NCBI GenBank assembly: GCA_016223165.1
Contig: JACRPO010000012.1
Span: forward strand, 558,001 to 622,000
Origin: Burkholderiales bacterium
GTDB taxonomy: Bacteria; Pseudomonadota; Gammaproteobacteria; Burkholderiales; Burkholderiaceae_C
Direction of reading: 5' to 3'
Length of the DNA stretch: 64,000 nucleotides
Part shown: positions 7,187 through 15,008 of the stretch, piece after piece
Numbering within the stretch: position 1 is the first letter of the stretch
Layout: every line of letters begins with the position of its first letter
The notes under the pieces: model-generated
What the model saw: only the letters and a program-made list of their open reading frames with translations
Databases searched by the model: none
Told to the model about the DNA's origin: nothing
Program-made: the position numbers and the translations under genes

Positions 7187-9130
7187 TCAGAACCCGGTCG
7201 CGGCCGACGCGGCGGCGGAGGCGGCGGCCACCTTGGCTGCCGGCTTGATCTCGAGCTTGTAGCGCTTCTTCAGCGCGGCCAGATAGGCCTCGGTCTCGGC
7301 CATCGCGAAGGCCTGCGCGTACTGGTCGCGCAGCGGGTCGGGGCCGCCGGGCGCGGCCCCGAGGGGCAGTTCGCGCGGCAGCACCTTGGTGACGCGCAGC
7401 ACGGCGTAGCCCGCGGCGCCGAGGTCGACGCCGCGCACTTGCGGCACCTGGGGCAGCTGCGTCGCATCGGCGCGCATCGCTGCGTCCAGCAGCGCCGGCG
7501 GCAGCACGCGCGCCTGCAGGCGCGAGACGGTCAGCGTCTCGCCGAGTGGCGCCGCGGGCGCGGCACGCACGGCAGCCAGGCGTGCCTCGCCTTCCTTGCG
7601 CGCCAGCGCCGCCGACTGCTCGGCGATGACGCGCTCGCGCACGGTGTCGCGCACCTCGGCCAACGGCTGCACGCGCGCCGGCTGGTGCTGCACGACGCGG
7701 GCGGCGGCGAGCTGGTTCGGACCCACCTCCACCGCGTCGGTGTTGCGCTTGTCGCGCACCGCATCGTTGGAGAACACGGCGCCCAGCAGCTTGGCCGAGG
7801 CGAGCGCGCCGCTCGCGCCCGGCGTCGGCGCGCGTGTCACGCTGGCCGTCTTCTTGTCGAGCTTGAACTTGTCCTCGAGCGGCTTGAGGCTGTCCGGCTG
7901 CTCGTAGGCCATGTTGGTGAACTGCTCGGCGGCGGCCGGCCACTCCTTGGCCACCTTGCTCTTGCGCAGCTCGGCGGCGATCTCGGCCCTCGCGTCGTCG
8001 AACGGCCGCGCCTTGCCGCCGCGCACCGCGGTGACCGTCACGACGTGGTAGCCGAACTCGCTCTCCACCGGGCCGCCCACCTGGCCGGGTGCGAGCGAGA
8101 ACACGGCGTCCTCGAGCGCCTTGCTCGCCATCGAGCCGCGGCGCGAGAACTCGAGGTCGCCGCCGAGCGGCGCCGAAGCGGTGTCCTGCGAGTTCTTCTT
8201 CGCCAGTTCGGCGAAGGCGGCGGGCTTCGCCTTGGCCTGCTCGTACAGCGCCGTCGCCTTGGCCTTGGCGGCCGCCTTCTGCTCGGTGCTCGCCGACGCG
8301 TCGGCCTGGATCAGGATGTGGCTCGCGCGGCGCTCCTCGGGCTCGGTGAAGCGCGCGAGGTTACCGTCGTAGAACTTGCGCAGCTCGTCGTCGCCGAGCT
8401 TCAGGCCCTGCGCGAGCGCCTCGGCATCGAGCACGACATATTCGATCTGCGCCTGCTCGGGCGTGCGGAAGAGCGCCTGGTTGGCCTTGTAGAAGGCCTC
8501 CAGCTCGGCCTCGGTGGGACTGACCTTCGCGCGATAGGCGATGGGGTCGAAGCGCTGCACCTGGATCTCGCGCCGCTGCAGCAGCGCGTCGAGCGATTGC
8601 GCGGCCGTCGAAGCGGGCGCGAAGCCCGAGCCGGCCACGCCGGCCAGCACCTGGCGCATGCCGTAGTCCTGGCGCAGGCGCTGGTCGAACAGCTCGGGCG
8701 TCATGCCCAGCTGCGCCAGCAGCTCGCGGCTGAGCTTGCCGTCGGGGCCGCGCAGGCCGGCGTATTGCGGGTCGGCGTCGAACAGGCGTGCCATGCGCTG
8801 CACGGGCGGGAAGAGGTGCAGGTCGGTGGCGGCGGCCATCAGCACGCGCTCGCGCAGCAGGTTGTCCAGCGTCTCGACGCGCGCCTGCTCGCTCTTCAGC
8901 GGCTCGGCGGCCTCGGGGCTCTGGCGGCGCGCACGGTCGATGAGGCGATCGTGCGCCTGCTCCCATTCGCCGCGCGTCACCGACTGCCCGGCCACCTTGG
9001 CCACCGTCTCGTTGCCGGCGGACTGGAAGCGCGAGTAGCCCTCGATGCCGAAGACGACGAACGAAGGAATGATGAGCAGCAGCAGGAACCCCAGCGTCAG
9101 GCGCGAGTGGTTGCGGACAAAGTCGAACAT
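7187..9130 (-). CDS. ppiD: PpiD-type periplasmic peptidyl-prolyl isomerase/chaperone
   Basis: A 647-residue SurA-N/parvulin protein (E. coli PpiD is 623). PpiD is anchored in the inner membrane near the Sec translocon and helps secreted proteins fold. Residues 10-29 form the single membrane anchor (LTLGFLLLLIIPSFVVFGIE), followed by the SurA_N-like chaperone region and, around residues 265-360, a parvulin domain (RRASHILIQ, then FAELAKKNSQD, LGGDLEF, EFGYHVV). The C-terminal third is the usual PpiD helical chaperone domain. It lies downstream of hupB and tRNA-Val, the hupB-ppiD neighbourhood also known in enterobacteria. Confidence 0.95.
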   Translation of the reverse strand: MFDFVRNHSRLTLGFLLLLIIPSFVVFGIEGYSRFQSAGNETVAKVAGQSVTRGEWEQAHDRLIDRARRQSPEAAEPLKSEQARVETLDNLLRERVLMAAATDLHLFPPVQRMARLFDADPQYAGLRGPDGKLSRELLAQLGMTPELFDQRLRQDYGMRQVLAGVAGSGFAPASTAAQSLDALLQRREIQVQRFDPIAYRAKVSPTEAELEAFYKANQALFRTPEQAQIEYVVLDAEALAQGLKLGDDELRKFYDGNLARFTEPEERRASHILIQADASASTEQKAAAKAKATALYEQAKAKPAAFAELAKKNSQDTASAPLGGDLEFSRRGSMASKALEDAVFSLAPGQVGGPVESEFGYHVVTVTAVRGGKARPFDDARAEIAAELRKSKVAKEWPAAAEQFTNMAYEQPDSLKPLEDKFKLDKKTASVTRAPTPGASGALASAKLLGAVFSNDAVRDKRNTDAVEVGPNQLAAARVVQHQPARVQPLAEVRDTVRERVIAEQSAALARKEGEARLAAVRAAPAAPLGETLTVSRLQARVLPPALLDAAMRADATQLPQVPQVRGVDLGAAGYAVLRVTKVLPRELPLGAAPGGPDPLRDQYAQAFAMAETEAYLAALKKRYKLEIKPAAKVAAASAAASAATGF

Positions 9131-9174
9131 GGGGCGGTTCCTCGGGCTGCCCGCCCTGGGAGGGCGGCGGCGCG

Positions 9175-9203
9175 AAAAAGAAAGAGCGAACCGCGGTTCG
9201 CTC
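9175..9203 (-). terminator. Rho-independent terminator between tRNA-Val and ppiD
   Basis: Positions 9184-9203 are a perfect 20-bp palindrome (GAGCGAACCG then CGGTTCGCTC). On the minus strand it is followed by TTTCTTTTT (9175-9183), a standard intrinsic terminator shape. It would end transcripts coming from hupB and tRNA-Val. If the promoter at 9222 is real, it also lies in the ppiD 5' leader and could attenuate ppiD. Confidence 0.75.
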
Positions 9204-9221
9204 GTCTTGTGGCGGGGCGAG

Positions 9222-9227
9222 ATTCTA
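9222..9227 (-). promoter_or_regulatory. Candidate -10 box of ppiD
   Basis: TAGAAT on the minus strand, 91 bases upstream of the ppiD start and between tRNA-Val and the terminator hairpin. No good -35 was seen 16-18 bases upstream, so this is a weak prediction. Confidence 0.4.
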
Positions 9228-9261
9228 GCGAAGCTGGTCTTCGAAATCCGGCCCGGGGTCC

Positions 9262-9337
9262 TGGTGGGTGCTGACGGTCTCGAACCGCCGACCTACGCCT
9301 TGTAAGGGCGCCGCTCTACCAACTGAGCTAAGCACCC
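9262..9337 (-). tRNA. tRNA-Val (TAC)
   Basis: The minus strand gives a 76-base cloverleaf: acceptor arms GGGTGCT and AGCACCC, D-arm TAGCTCAGTTGGTAGAG, anticodon loop CTTACAA with anticodon TAC, T-arm GGTTCGAGACC and an encoded 3' CCA. It lies between hupB (48 bases away) and ppiD and is probably co-transcribed with hupB, since no separate promoter is apparent. Confidence 0.97.
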
Positions 9338-9385
9338 GCTCCGCTGCCGGCCCTGCAGGGCGCAGGGGCGGCACCGGCTCGGTGA

Positions 9386-9655
9386 TCAGAGTGCGTCGCG
9401 CAAAGCCTTGCCGGGCTTGAACTTGGGCACCTTGGCCGCCTTGATCTTGATGGCCGCGCCGGTGCGCGGATTGCGGCCGGTGCGGGCGGCCCGCTTCGTG
9501 ACGGCGAATGTGCCGAAGCCGGTGATGGTGACCGAACTGCCTTTCTTCAAGGCCGTGCGCACCGCGCCGGTGAGGGCGTCGAGCGCGCGGCCCGCAGCGG
9601 CCTTGGACAGGTCGGCCTGCGTGGCGATGTGTTCGATCAGTTCACTCTTGTTCAC
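9386..9655 (-). CDS. hupB: DNA-binding protein HU-beta
   Basis: An 89-residue nucleoid protein of normal HU length. HU dimers bend and compact DNA. The start MNKSELIEHIA, the conserved GFGTF turn and the DNA-binding arm with RTGRNPRTG are all present, and the C-terminus VPKFKPGKALRDAL is typical. The gene is the first of the hupB - tRNA-Val - ppiD array on the minus strand. AGGAGGAAGCGAA just before the ATG gives a good ribosome binding site. Confidence 0.97.
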   Translation of the reverse strand: MNKSELIEHIATQADLSKAAAGRALDALTGAVRTALKKGSSVTITGFGTFAVTKRAARTGRNPRTGAAIKIKAAKVPKFKPGKALRDAL

Positions 9656-9727
9656 TTCGCTTCCTCCTCTGAAGGTATGCCGGTGTGAGGTGCGGTGGTC
9701 AGGGCCTGCCCGTCGGCGAGAGGCGCG

Positions 9728-9758
9728 ATTCTAGGCCTCGACCCGAGGCCGCTGTCAG
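9728..9758 (-). promoter_or_regulatory. Candidate hupB promoter
   Basis: On the minus strand CTGACA (9753-9758) and TAGAAT (9728-9733) are separated by 19 bases, about 70 bases upstream of the hupB ATG. The hexamers match sigma-70 consensus well but the spacing is longer than the usual 16-18. Confidence 0.45.
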
Positions 9759-9833
9759 CAGGCAACGCGTGTGCCGCGCGCGTGCTTCCACCGTTGACAA
9801 GCGTCGGCACCCGGCCGTACGACAAGTGCGGCG

Positions 9834-10814
9834 TTACACCTCGGAGGCGCCGTTCGCGGCGCGCGCCGCACGCCCGGGAATATGCACGACGAGCCAGACG
9901 CCAGTGGCCGTCAGCGCCAGGCCGGCGAGTACGAGCGCGCCCAGCGGCTCGTCGAACAACGCCCAGGCCATCACCGCCGTGCAGGGCGGCACGAGGTAGA
10001 GCAGGCTCGTCACGCGCGTCGCCGCGCCGCGCTGGATGAGCAGGAACAGCAGCGAGCTGCCACCCAGCGTCAGGCCGAGCACCGACCAGGCCATCGCGCC
10101 GATCAGCTCCGGGTGCCAGTGGAACGGCACTTCCTCGAGCCAGGCGAGCGGCGCCGTCACGACCAGCGCCGCCATGAGCTGCACCGTGTTGGCCGTGCGC
10201 ACGTCGCACGGCTGGACGTAGCGCTTCTGGTACAGCGTACCGGTGGTGATGGCCAGGAGCGCCATCACGCACAGCGAAAGGTTGAACGCCGTCACCTCGC
10301 CGGCGCCGAGCTTGCGCCACACGACCAGCGCGAGGCCGGCGAGGCCGAGCGCAAGGCCGCACCACTGCCGCGGCGCCACGCGGTGCTCGCGGCCCTGAAC
10401 GGCGCTCACCCACAGCGCCGTCAGCACCGGCTGCAGGCCCACGACGAGCGCCGATGTGCCCGCGCCGATGCCGGAACGCACCGCGCCCCAGATGCCGCCG
10501 AGGTAGAGCGCGTGCATCAGGAGGCCGGTGGCGGCCAGGTGCAGCCACTGCGCACGCCCGCGCGGCCAAGGCGCGCGCACAAGCGCGATCCAGACCAGGA
10601 ACGCGGCGATGGAGAGGACGTAGCGCCAGGCGAGAAACCACATCGGCCCCGCATGCGGCATGCCGTAGCGTGCCACCACGAAGCCGGTGCTCCAGATGAG
10701 CACGAAGACGGCGGGCATGGCAGCGATCCAGGCACTGCCGGTGCCCGCGGCGCCCGCGACGTCCACGTGCGCCCCGCCGGCGGCCGACCCGCCGCGCACG
10801 TCCGGGCCGGTCAT
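9834..10814 (-). CDS. EamA/DMT-family membrane exporter
   Basis: A 326-residue protein of the drug/metabolite transporter superfamily with about ten hydrophobic segments arranged as two EamA repeats (roughly residues 30-165 and 180-310). Conserved EamA features include FVLIWSTGFVVARY near the first segment and GAATRVTSLLYLVPP in the second repeat, followed by ALFDEPLG. Members export amino acids, purines or other small metabolites; the substrate here cannot be read. The first 28 residues are a polar, glycine-rich extension, so the true start may lie at Met33. The stop of pgsA is 25 bases upstream on the same strand. Confidence 0.88.
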   Translation of the reverse strand: MTGPDVRGGSAAGGAHVDVAGAAGTGSAWIAAMPAVFVLIWSTGFVVARYGMPHAGPMWFLAWRYVLSIAAFLVWIALVRAPWPRGRAQWLHLAATGLLMHALYLGGIWGAVRSGIGAGTSALVVGLQPVLTALWVSAVQGREHRVAPRQWCGLALGLAGLALVVWRKLGAGEVTAFNLSLCVMALLAITTGTLYQKRYVQPCDVRTANTVQLMAALVVTAPLAWLEEVPFHWHPELIGAMAWSVLGLTLGGSSLLFLLIQRGAATRVTSLLYLVPPCTAVMAWALFDEPLGALVLAGLALTATGVWLVVHIPGRAARAANGASEV

Positions 10815-10839
10815 GCAGGCGTCCGGCCGCCCATGCCGG

Positions 10840-11406
10840 CTACTTCGCCTTGGCGCGGATCTCGGGGATCGCGCGCCTCAGGTAGTAGACCATCGACCAG
10901 ATCGTCAGCACGGCCGCCACCCAGATCAGCGTCGTGCCCCACAGGCGCGTGTCGACCACCCCGAACAGCGCGCCGTCGTAGAGCAGGAACGGGATCGCCA
11001 CCATCTGCACCACCGTCTTCGCCTTGCCCACCATGTGCACGGCGACGCTGCGGCTGGCGCCGATGTGCGCCATCCACTCGCGCAGCGCCGAGATGGCGAT
11101 CTCGCGGCCGATGATGATGAGAGCGACGAAGACATCGGCGCGCTTGAGGTGCACGAGCACGAGCACGCAGGCACAGACGAGGAACTTGTCGGCCACCGGG
11201 TCGAGGAAGGCGCCGAACGAGGAGGTCTGGTTCAGCTTGCGCGCCAGGTAGCCGTCGAGCCAGTCGGTGAGTGCGAACAGCACGAAGAGCACGGTGGCGA
11301 TGAGATTGCGCAGCTCGGCCGGCCAGGGCAGGTAGAACACGCCCACGATGAGCGGGATCGCGGCGATGCGCGCCCAGGTCAGCAGCGTGGGGACGGTGAG
11401 GAACAT
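10840..11406 (-). CDS. pgsA: CDP-diacylglycerol--glycerol-3-phosphate 3-phosphatidyltransferase
   Basis: A 188-residue membrane enzyme that makes phosphatidylglycerophosphate, the committed step to phosphatidylglycerol and cardiolipin. The CDP-alcohol phosphotransferase signature D-G-x2-A-R-x8-G-x3-D-x3-D is visible as DGYLARKLNQTSSFGAFLDPVADK. Several membrane helices and the N-terminus MFLTVPTLLTWARI are typical. The frame stays open far upstream, but the ATG at 11406 gives the family length. It lies 101 bases downstream of uvrC, an order conserved in many proteobacteria. Confidence 0.95.
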   Translation of the reverse strand: MFLTVPTLLTWARIAAIPLIVGVFYLPWPAELRNLIATVLFVLFALTDWLDGYLARKLNQTSSFGAFLDPVADKFLVCACVLVLVHLKRADVFVALIIIGREIAISALREWMAHIGASRSVAVHMVGKAKTVVQMVAIPFLLYDGALFGVVDTRLWGTTLIWVAAVLTIWSMVYYLRRAIPEIRAKAK

Positions 11407-11507
11407 GGGGTTCGGTCGGTCGGCCGGTGGGCTGGGTCGCTTTGCCGGTTCGTTCGGCGCGGCGGCATTCTCGCCGCAACCGCCGGTCACCCGGCCGATG
11501 CGGCTTC

Positions 11508-13832
11508 TCAATGCAGGGCGCGGTAGATCTCCTCGGCCAGTTCGCGCGAGATGCCCTCCACGCCCGCGAGATCGTCGACGCCGGCGTTGACGACGCCGCG
11601 CACGCCGCCGAAGCGCTGCAGCAGGCGGGCGCGCTTGCGCGGCCCGACGCCCGGGATCTCCTCCAGCCGGCTGCCGCCCGTGCGCACGCTGGCGCGGCGC
11701 GCGCGCATGCCGGTGATGGCGAAGCGGTGTGCCTCGTCGCGGATCTGCGCCACCAGCATCAGCGCCGCCGAGTCGTGGCCGAGCGCCACCTTGGCGCGGC
11801 CATCGGCGAAGACCAGTTCCTCCAGGCCCACCTTGCGCCCCTCGCCCTTCTCGACGCCGGCGATGAGACCGATGTCGAGGCCGATCTCCTCGAACACCTC
11901 GCGCGCCACCGCCACCTGGCCGCGACCGCCGTCGACGAGCACGAGGTCGGGCAGGCGTGCCGACTTGCTGCTCGCAGCGCGCGCCGGCAACGGGGGTGGC
12001 GGCACGGGCCCGCCGGCTGCCGGCGGTGCTTCGGCCCGGGCGGGCGCGGCCGGCTCGGCGCCTGCACCTGCCGCGCTCTCGGCGGCGGGCACCTCCGGGC
12101 GCTCGGCGCTCTCGCTGCTCTCCGCGCTCTCCACGCTCTCGGTGCTCTCCGCGCGGCCCGCGGCCACCGCCTCGGCCAGGCGCGCATAGCGGCGCGTCAG
12201 CACCTGGCGCATTGCCGCGTAGTCGTCGCCGCCGGTGATGCCCTCGATGTTGAAGCGCCGGTACAGCGAGGGCTGCATGCGGTGTCCTTCGTAGACGACG
12301 CAGCTCGCCTGCGTGGCTTCGCCGGCGGTGTGGCTGATGTCGAAGCACTCGATGCGCAGCGCCGCCGGGTCCTCGATGTCGATGTCGAGTGCCTCGACCA
12401 GCACCCGCGTGCGCTGCTGTTGCGAGCCCTCCTCGGCGAGCAGGCGCGCCAGGGCCAGGTCGGCACCGCGCACGGCCATCTCGAGCCAGATGCGCCGTTG
12501 CTCGCGCGGCTGGTGCGTGGCGCGCACCTTCACGCCGCCGGCGGCGGCGAGCGCATCGAGCAGCGCCGCATCGAGCGCATGGCTGGTGATGAGCTGCGGC
12601 GGCACCGGCTGGCCGAGGTAGTGCTGCGCCACGAAGGCCTCGAGCACGGCCACCTCCGGCGCGGGTGCGCGCGCCGATGCCGCCGCGGCCTCGGAATCGG
12701 CACGGACGTCGGAGATGTCGGCCTCCTCGTCTTCGCTGCCGGCCATCGCCGCGCCTTCGTCGACATGCGTCGGGAAGTAGGCGCGGTCGCCGAGGTGCCG
12801 GCTGCCGCGCACCATCGCCAGGTTGACGCAGGCGCGGCCGCCGGCCACCTTGACGGCGAGGATGTCGACGTCCTTGTCCGCCGCCGAGAGGCTGCTCGCC
12901 TCCACCGCCTGCTGGTGCAGCACGCGCGAGAGCGAGCCGATGCGGTCGCGCACCTGCGCCGCCTTCTCGAAGGCCAGCGCCTCGGCGTGGCCCATCATCT
13001 GCGCCTGCAGGTCCTCGATCACCGCCTGCGCCTCGCCGCGCAGGAAGCGCTCGGCATCGTGCACGTCACGTGCATAGTCGGCCACGCTCACCAGGCGCAC
13101 GCAGGGCGCCGAGCAGCGCTCGATCTGGTGCAGGAGGCAGGGCCGGCTGCGGTTGCGGAACACCGTGTCCTCGCAGGTGCGCAGACGGAAGACCTTCTGC
13201 ACGAGCTGGATGGTCTGCTTCACCGCCCAGGCGTTGGGGTAAGGCCCGAAGTAGCGGTGCCTGCGGTCGACGGCGCCGCGGAAGTACGCCACGCGCGGGT
13301 ACTTGAGCTCGGCGGGCGCGCTCTCGGCAGCGGCCCCCTCCTTGCGGCCCGGGACACCGGTGATCTTCAGGTACGGGTAGCTCTTGTCGTCGCGGAAGAG
13401 GATGTTGAAGCGCGGTGCCAGCGCCTTGATGAGGTTGTTCTCCAGCAGCAGCGCCTCGGCCTCGCTGCGCACGACGGTCGTCTCGAGCCGTGCGATGCGC
13501 GCCACCATCGAGCCGATGCGCGTGCCGTCGTGCTGGCGGTGCAGGTAGCTCGAGACGCGCTTCTTCAGGTCGCGCGCCTTGCCGACGTAGAGCACCTGGT
13601 CGTGGGCGTCGATCCAGCGATAGACGCCGGGCAGGCCGCGCAGCGCAGCGACCTCGGACAGGAGGCGCTCGCGCGTGGCGTCGGGTGTCGCCGGCGCCGC
13701 TGCGGACCGCGCCGATGCCGCAGCCCCTTCGGTCCGCGCAGCGGGCATGTCGGGCAAACCGGGCTCGGTGGGCTCGGCGGGCCCGGCGCGCTCGGTGAGC
13801 TCAGTGTGCGCCTGCGTGGCACGCTTGTTCAT
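11508..13832 (-). CDS. uvrC: UvrABC excinuclease subunit C
   Basis: A 774-residue UvrC, longer than the usual 600-620. UvrC makes both incisions in nucleotide excision repair. The GIY-YIG nuclease domain starts near residue 67 (LPGVYRWIDAHDQVLYVGKAR), the UVR motif that contacts UvrB is near VIEDLQAQMMGHAEALAFEKAA, the RNase H-like second nuclease begins at LPDLVLVDGGRGQ, and helix-hairpin-helix motifs close the protein. The extra length is a disordered N-terminal extension of about 50 residues and a roughly 70-residue low-complexity insertion before LPDLVLVDGG. The start at 13832 lacks an RBS; a shorter start at Met29 is possible. Confidence 0.95.
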   Translation of the reverse strand: MNKRATQAHTELTERAGPAEPTEPGLPDMPAARTEGAAASARSAAAPATPDATRERLLSEVAALRGLPGVYRWIDAHDQVLYVGKARDLKKRVSSYLHRQHDGTRIGSMVARIARLETTVVRSEAEALLLENNLIKALAPRFNILFRDDKSYPYLKITGVPGRKEGAAAESAPAELKYPRVAYFRGAVDRRHRYFGPYPNAWAVKQTIQLVQKVFRLRTCEDTVFRNRSRPCLLHQIERCSAPCVRLVSVADYARDVHDAERFLRGEAQAVIEDLQAQMMGHAEALAFEKAAQVRDRIGSLSRVLHQQAVEASSLSAADKDVDILAVKVAGGRACVNLAMVRGSRHLGDRAYFPTHVDEGAAMAGSEDEEADISDVRADSEAAAASARAPAPEVAVLEAFVAQHYLGQPVPPQLITSHALDAALLDALAAAGGVKVRATHQPREQRRIWLEMAVRGADLALARLLAEEGSQQQRTRVLVEALDIDIEDPAALRIECFDISHTAGEATQASCVVYEGHRMQPSLYRRFNIEGITGGDDYAAMRQVLTRRYARLAEAVAAGRAESTESVESAESSESAERPEVPAAESAAGAGAEPAAPARAEAPPAAGGPVPPPPLPARAASSKSARLPDLVLVDGGRGQVAVAREVFEEIGLDIGLIAGVEKGEGRKVGLEELVFADGRAKVALGHDSAALMLVAQIRDEAHRFAITGMRARRASVRTGGSRLEEIPGVGPRKRARLLQRFGGVRGVVNAGVDDLAGVEGISRELAEEIYRALH
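11965..12175 (-). repeat. Low-complexity insertion inside uvrC
   Basis: About 70 codons between the UvrB-binding half and the RNase H-like domain encode Ser/Glu-, Ala- and Pro-rich sequence (AESTESVESAESSESAER, then Ala/Pro runs). The Ser/Glu part (about 12100-12160) is built from near-repeats of a gctctc-containing unit. It is in frame and falls at a domain boundary, so it probably acts as a flexible linker. Confidence 0.7.
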
Positions 13833-13841
13833 CGCGCCGGC

Positions 13842-13861
13842 ATTCTGCCGGCTTCGATAAT
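13842..13861. promoter_or_regulatory. Back-to-back candidate -10 boxes for uvrC and earP
   Basis: GATAAT (13856-13861, plus strand) ends six bases before the earP ATG. On the minus strand CAGAAT (13842-13847) ends nine bases before the uvrC ATG. Neither start has a Shine-Dalgarno sequence, and the divergent starts are only 35 bases apart, so both mRNAs may begin at or next to the start codon. No clear -35 boxes were found. Confidence 0.5.
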
Positions 13862-13867
13862 CCCGTC

Positions 13868-14944
13868 ATGGCGCCGGTCCGTCGCGAGCTCCGCTGGGAC
13901 ATCTTCTGCCGTGTCGTCGACAACTTCGGCGACATCGGCGTGTGCTGGCGGCTCGCCGCGCAGCTCGCGGCGCTGGGCGACGTGGTGCGCCTCGTCGTCG
14001 ACGATGCTTCGGCACTGGCCTGGATGGCGCCGCAGCGCGCACGCACGGCGCCCGACGTGGACGTGCTGCCGTGGCCGGGGCCGCCGCGCCACGGCGACGG
14101 CGCCGACGTCGTCGTCGAAGCCTTCGGTTGCGACCTGCCCGAGGCCTGCGTGCACGCCATGCGGGCCACCGACCCCGTATGGATCAATCTCGAGTACCTG
14201 AGCGCCGAGCCCTATGTCGAGCGCTCGCACGGCCTGCCTTCGCCTCGAGCCGACGGCCTGCGCAAGTGGTTCTACTACCCCGGCTTCAGCGAGCGCACCG
14301 GTGGCCTGCTGCGCGAGCCCGACCTGATGCAGCGGCGCGAGCACTTCGACCGCGAAGCCTGGCTCGCGGCGCAAGGCATCGCGCGCCGGCGCGATGAGCG
14401 GGTCGTGAGCCTCTTCTGCTACGACAACGCCGCTATCGGCGCCTGGCTCGAGTCGCTGGCCGGTGCCCCGACCTTGCTGCTGCTGACGCCCGGCACACCC
14501 GGCCCGGCGCAGCGCCAGGTGCAGGCAGCGCCGGACGCGGTGCGCGTGGTGCGCCTGCCGTGGCTCGACCAGGAAGGGTTCGACCATCTCCTGTGGTCGG
14601 CGGACCTCAATGCCGTGCGCGGCGAGGACTCGCTCGTGCGCGCCCTCTGGGCAGGCGCGCCGTTCCTCTGGCAGGCCTACCCGCAGCACGACGGCGCGCA
14701 CGCCGCGAAGCTGCGCGCGCTGCTGGGCACGCTCGCCCTGCCCGCCGGGGCCGCTGCGGCCAACGAAGCCTGGAACGGCCTCGCTCCCTGGGCAGGCCTG
14801 CCGGACCTCGAGCCCTGGCGCACCGGCACGGTCGCGGCACGCACGCGCCTGCTGCGGCAGGACGACCTCGCCACGCAGTTGCGCCGCTTCGCCGTCGAGC
14901 GGCTTCGGCCGTGGCCGGCGGCCCCTGCGGCCGCCAAGGCCTGA
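13868..14944 (+). CDS. earP: EF-P arginine rhamnosyltransferase EarP
   Basis: A 358-residue DUF2331/EarP glycosyltransferase. EarP transfers rhamnose from dTDP-rhamnose to Arg32 of translation factor EF-P, which activates EF-P for relief of polyproline stalling. The N-terminal motif DIFCRVVDNFGDIGVCWRL contains the conserved aspartates, and RGEDSLVRALWAGAPFLWQ carries the conserved Glu (residue 253) of the nucleotide-sugar site. The target EF-P with Arg32 is encoded 1.2 kb downstream at 16144, with speD between on the other strand. The start is the ATG at 13868, six bases after a GATAAT box and without an RBS. Confidence 0.96.
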   Translation: MAPVRRELRWDIFCRVVDNFGDIGVCWRLAAQLAALGDVVRLVVDDASALAWMAPQRARTAPDVDVLPWPGPPRHGDGADVVVEAFGCDLPEACVHAMRATDPVWINLEYLSAEPYVERSHGLPSPRADGLRKWFYYPGFSERTGGLLREPDLMQRREHFDREAWLAAQGIARRRDERVVSLFCYDNAAIGAWLESLAGAPTLLLLTPGTPGPAQRQVQAAPDAVRVVRLPWLDQEGFDHLLWSADLNAVRGEDSLVRALWAGAPFLWQAYPQHDGAHAAKLRALLGTLALPAGAAAANEAWNGLAPWAGLPDLEPWRTGTVAARTRLLRQDDLATQLRRFAVERLRPWPAAPAAAKA

Positions 14945-15008
14945 GCGCTGTCGCCCTCGGGGGGCATGGGCCGGTCAGGCCGGTTCGGGCTCACCGTCGG
15001 CCTGGTCG

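Noticed and set aside
11427..14201. A 924-codon plus-strand open frame opposite uvrC
   Set aside because: Antisense shadow; its apparent length comes from the lack of stop codons in GC-rich DNA.
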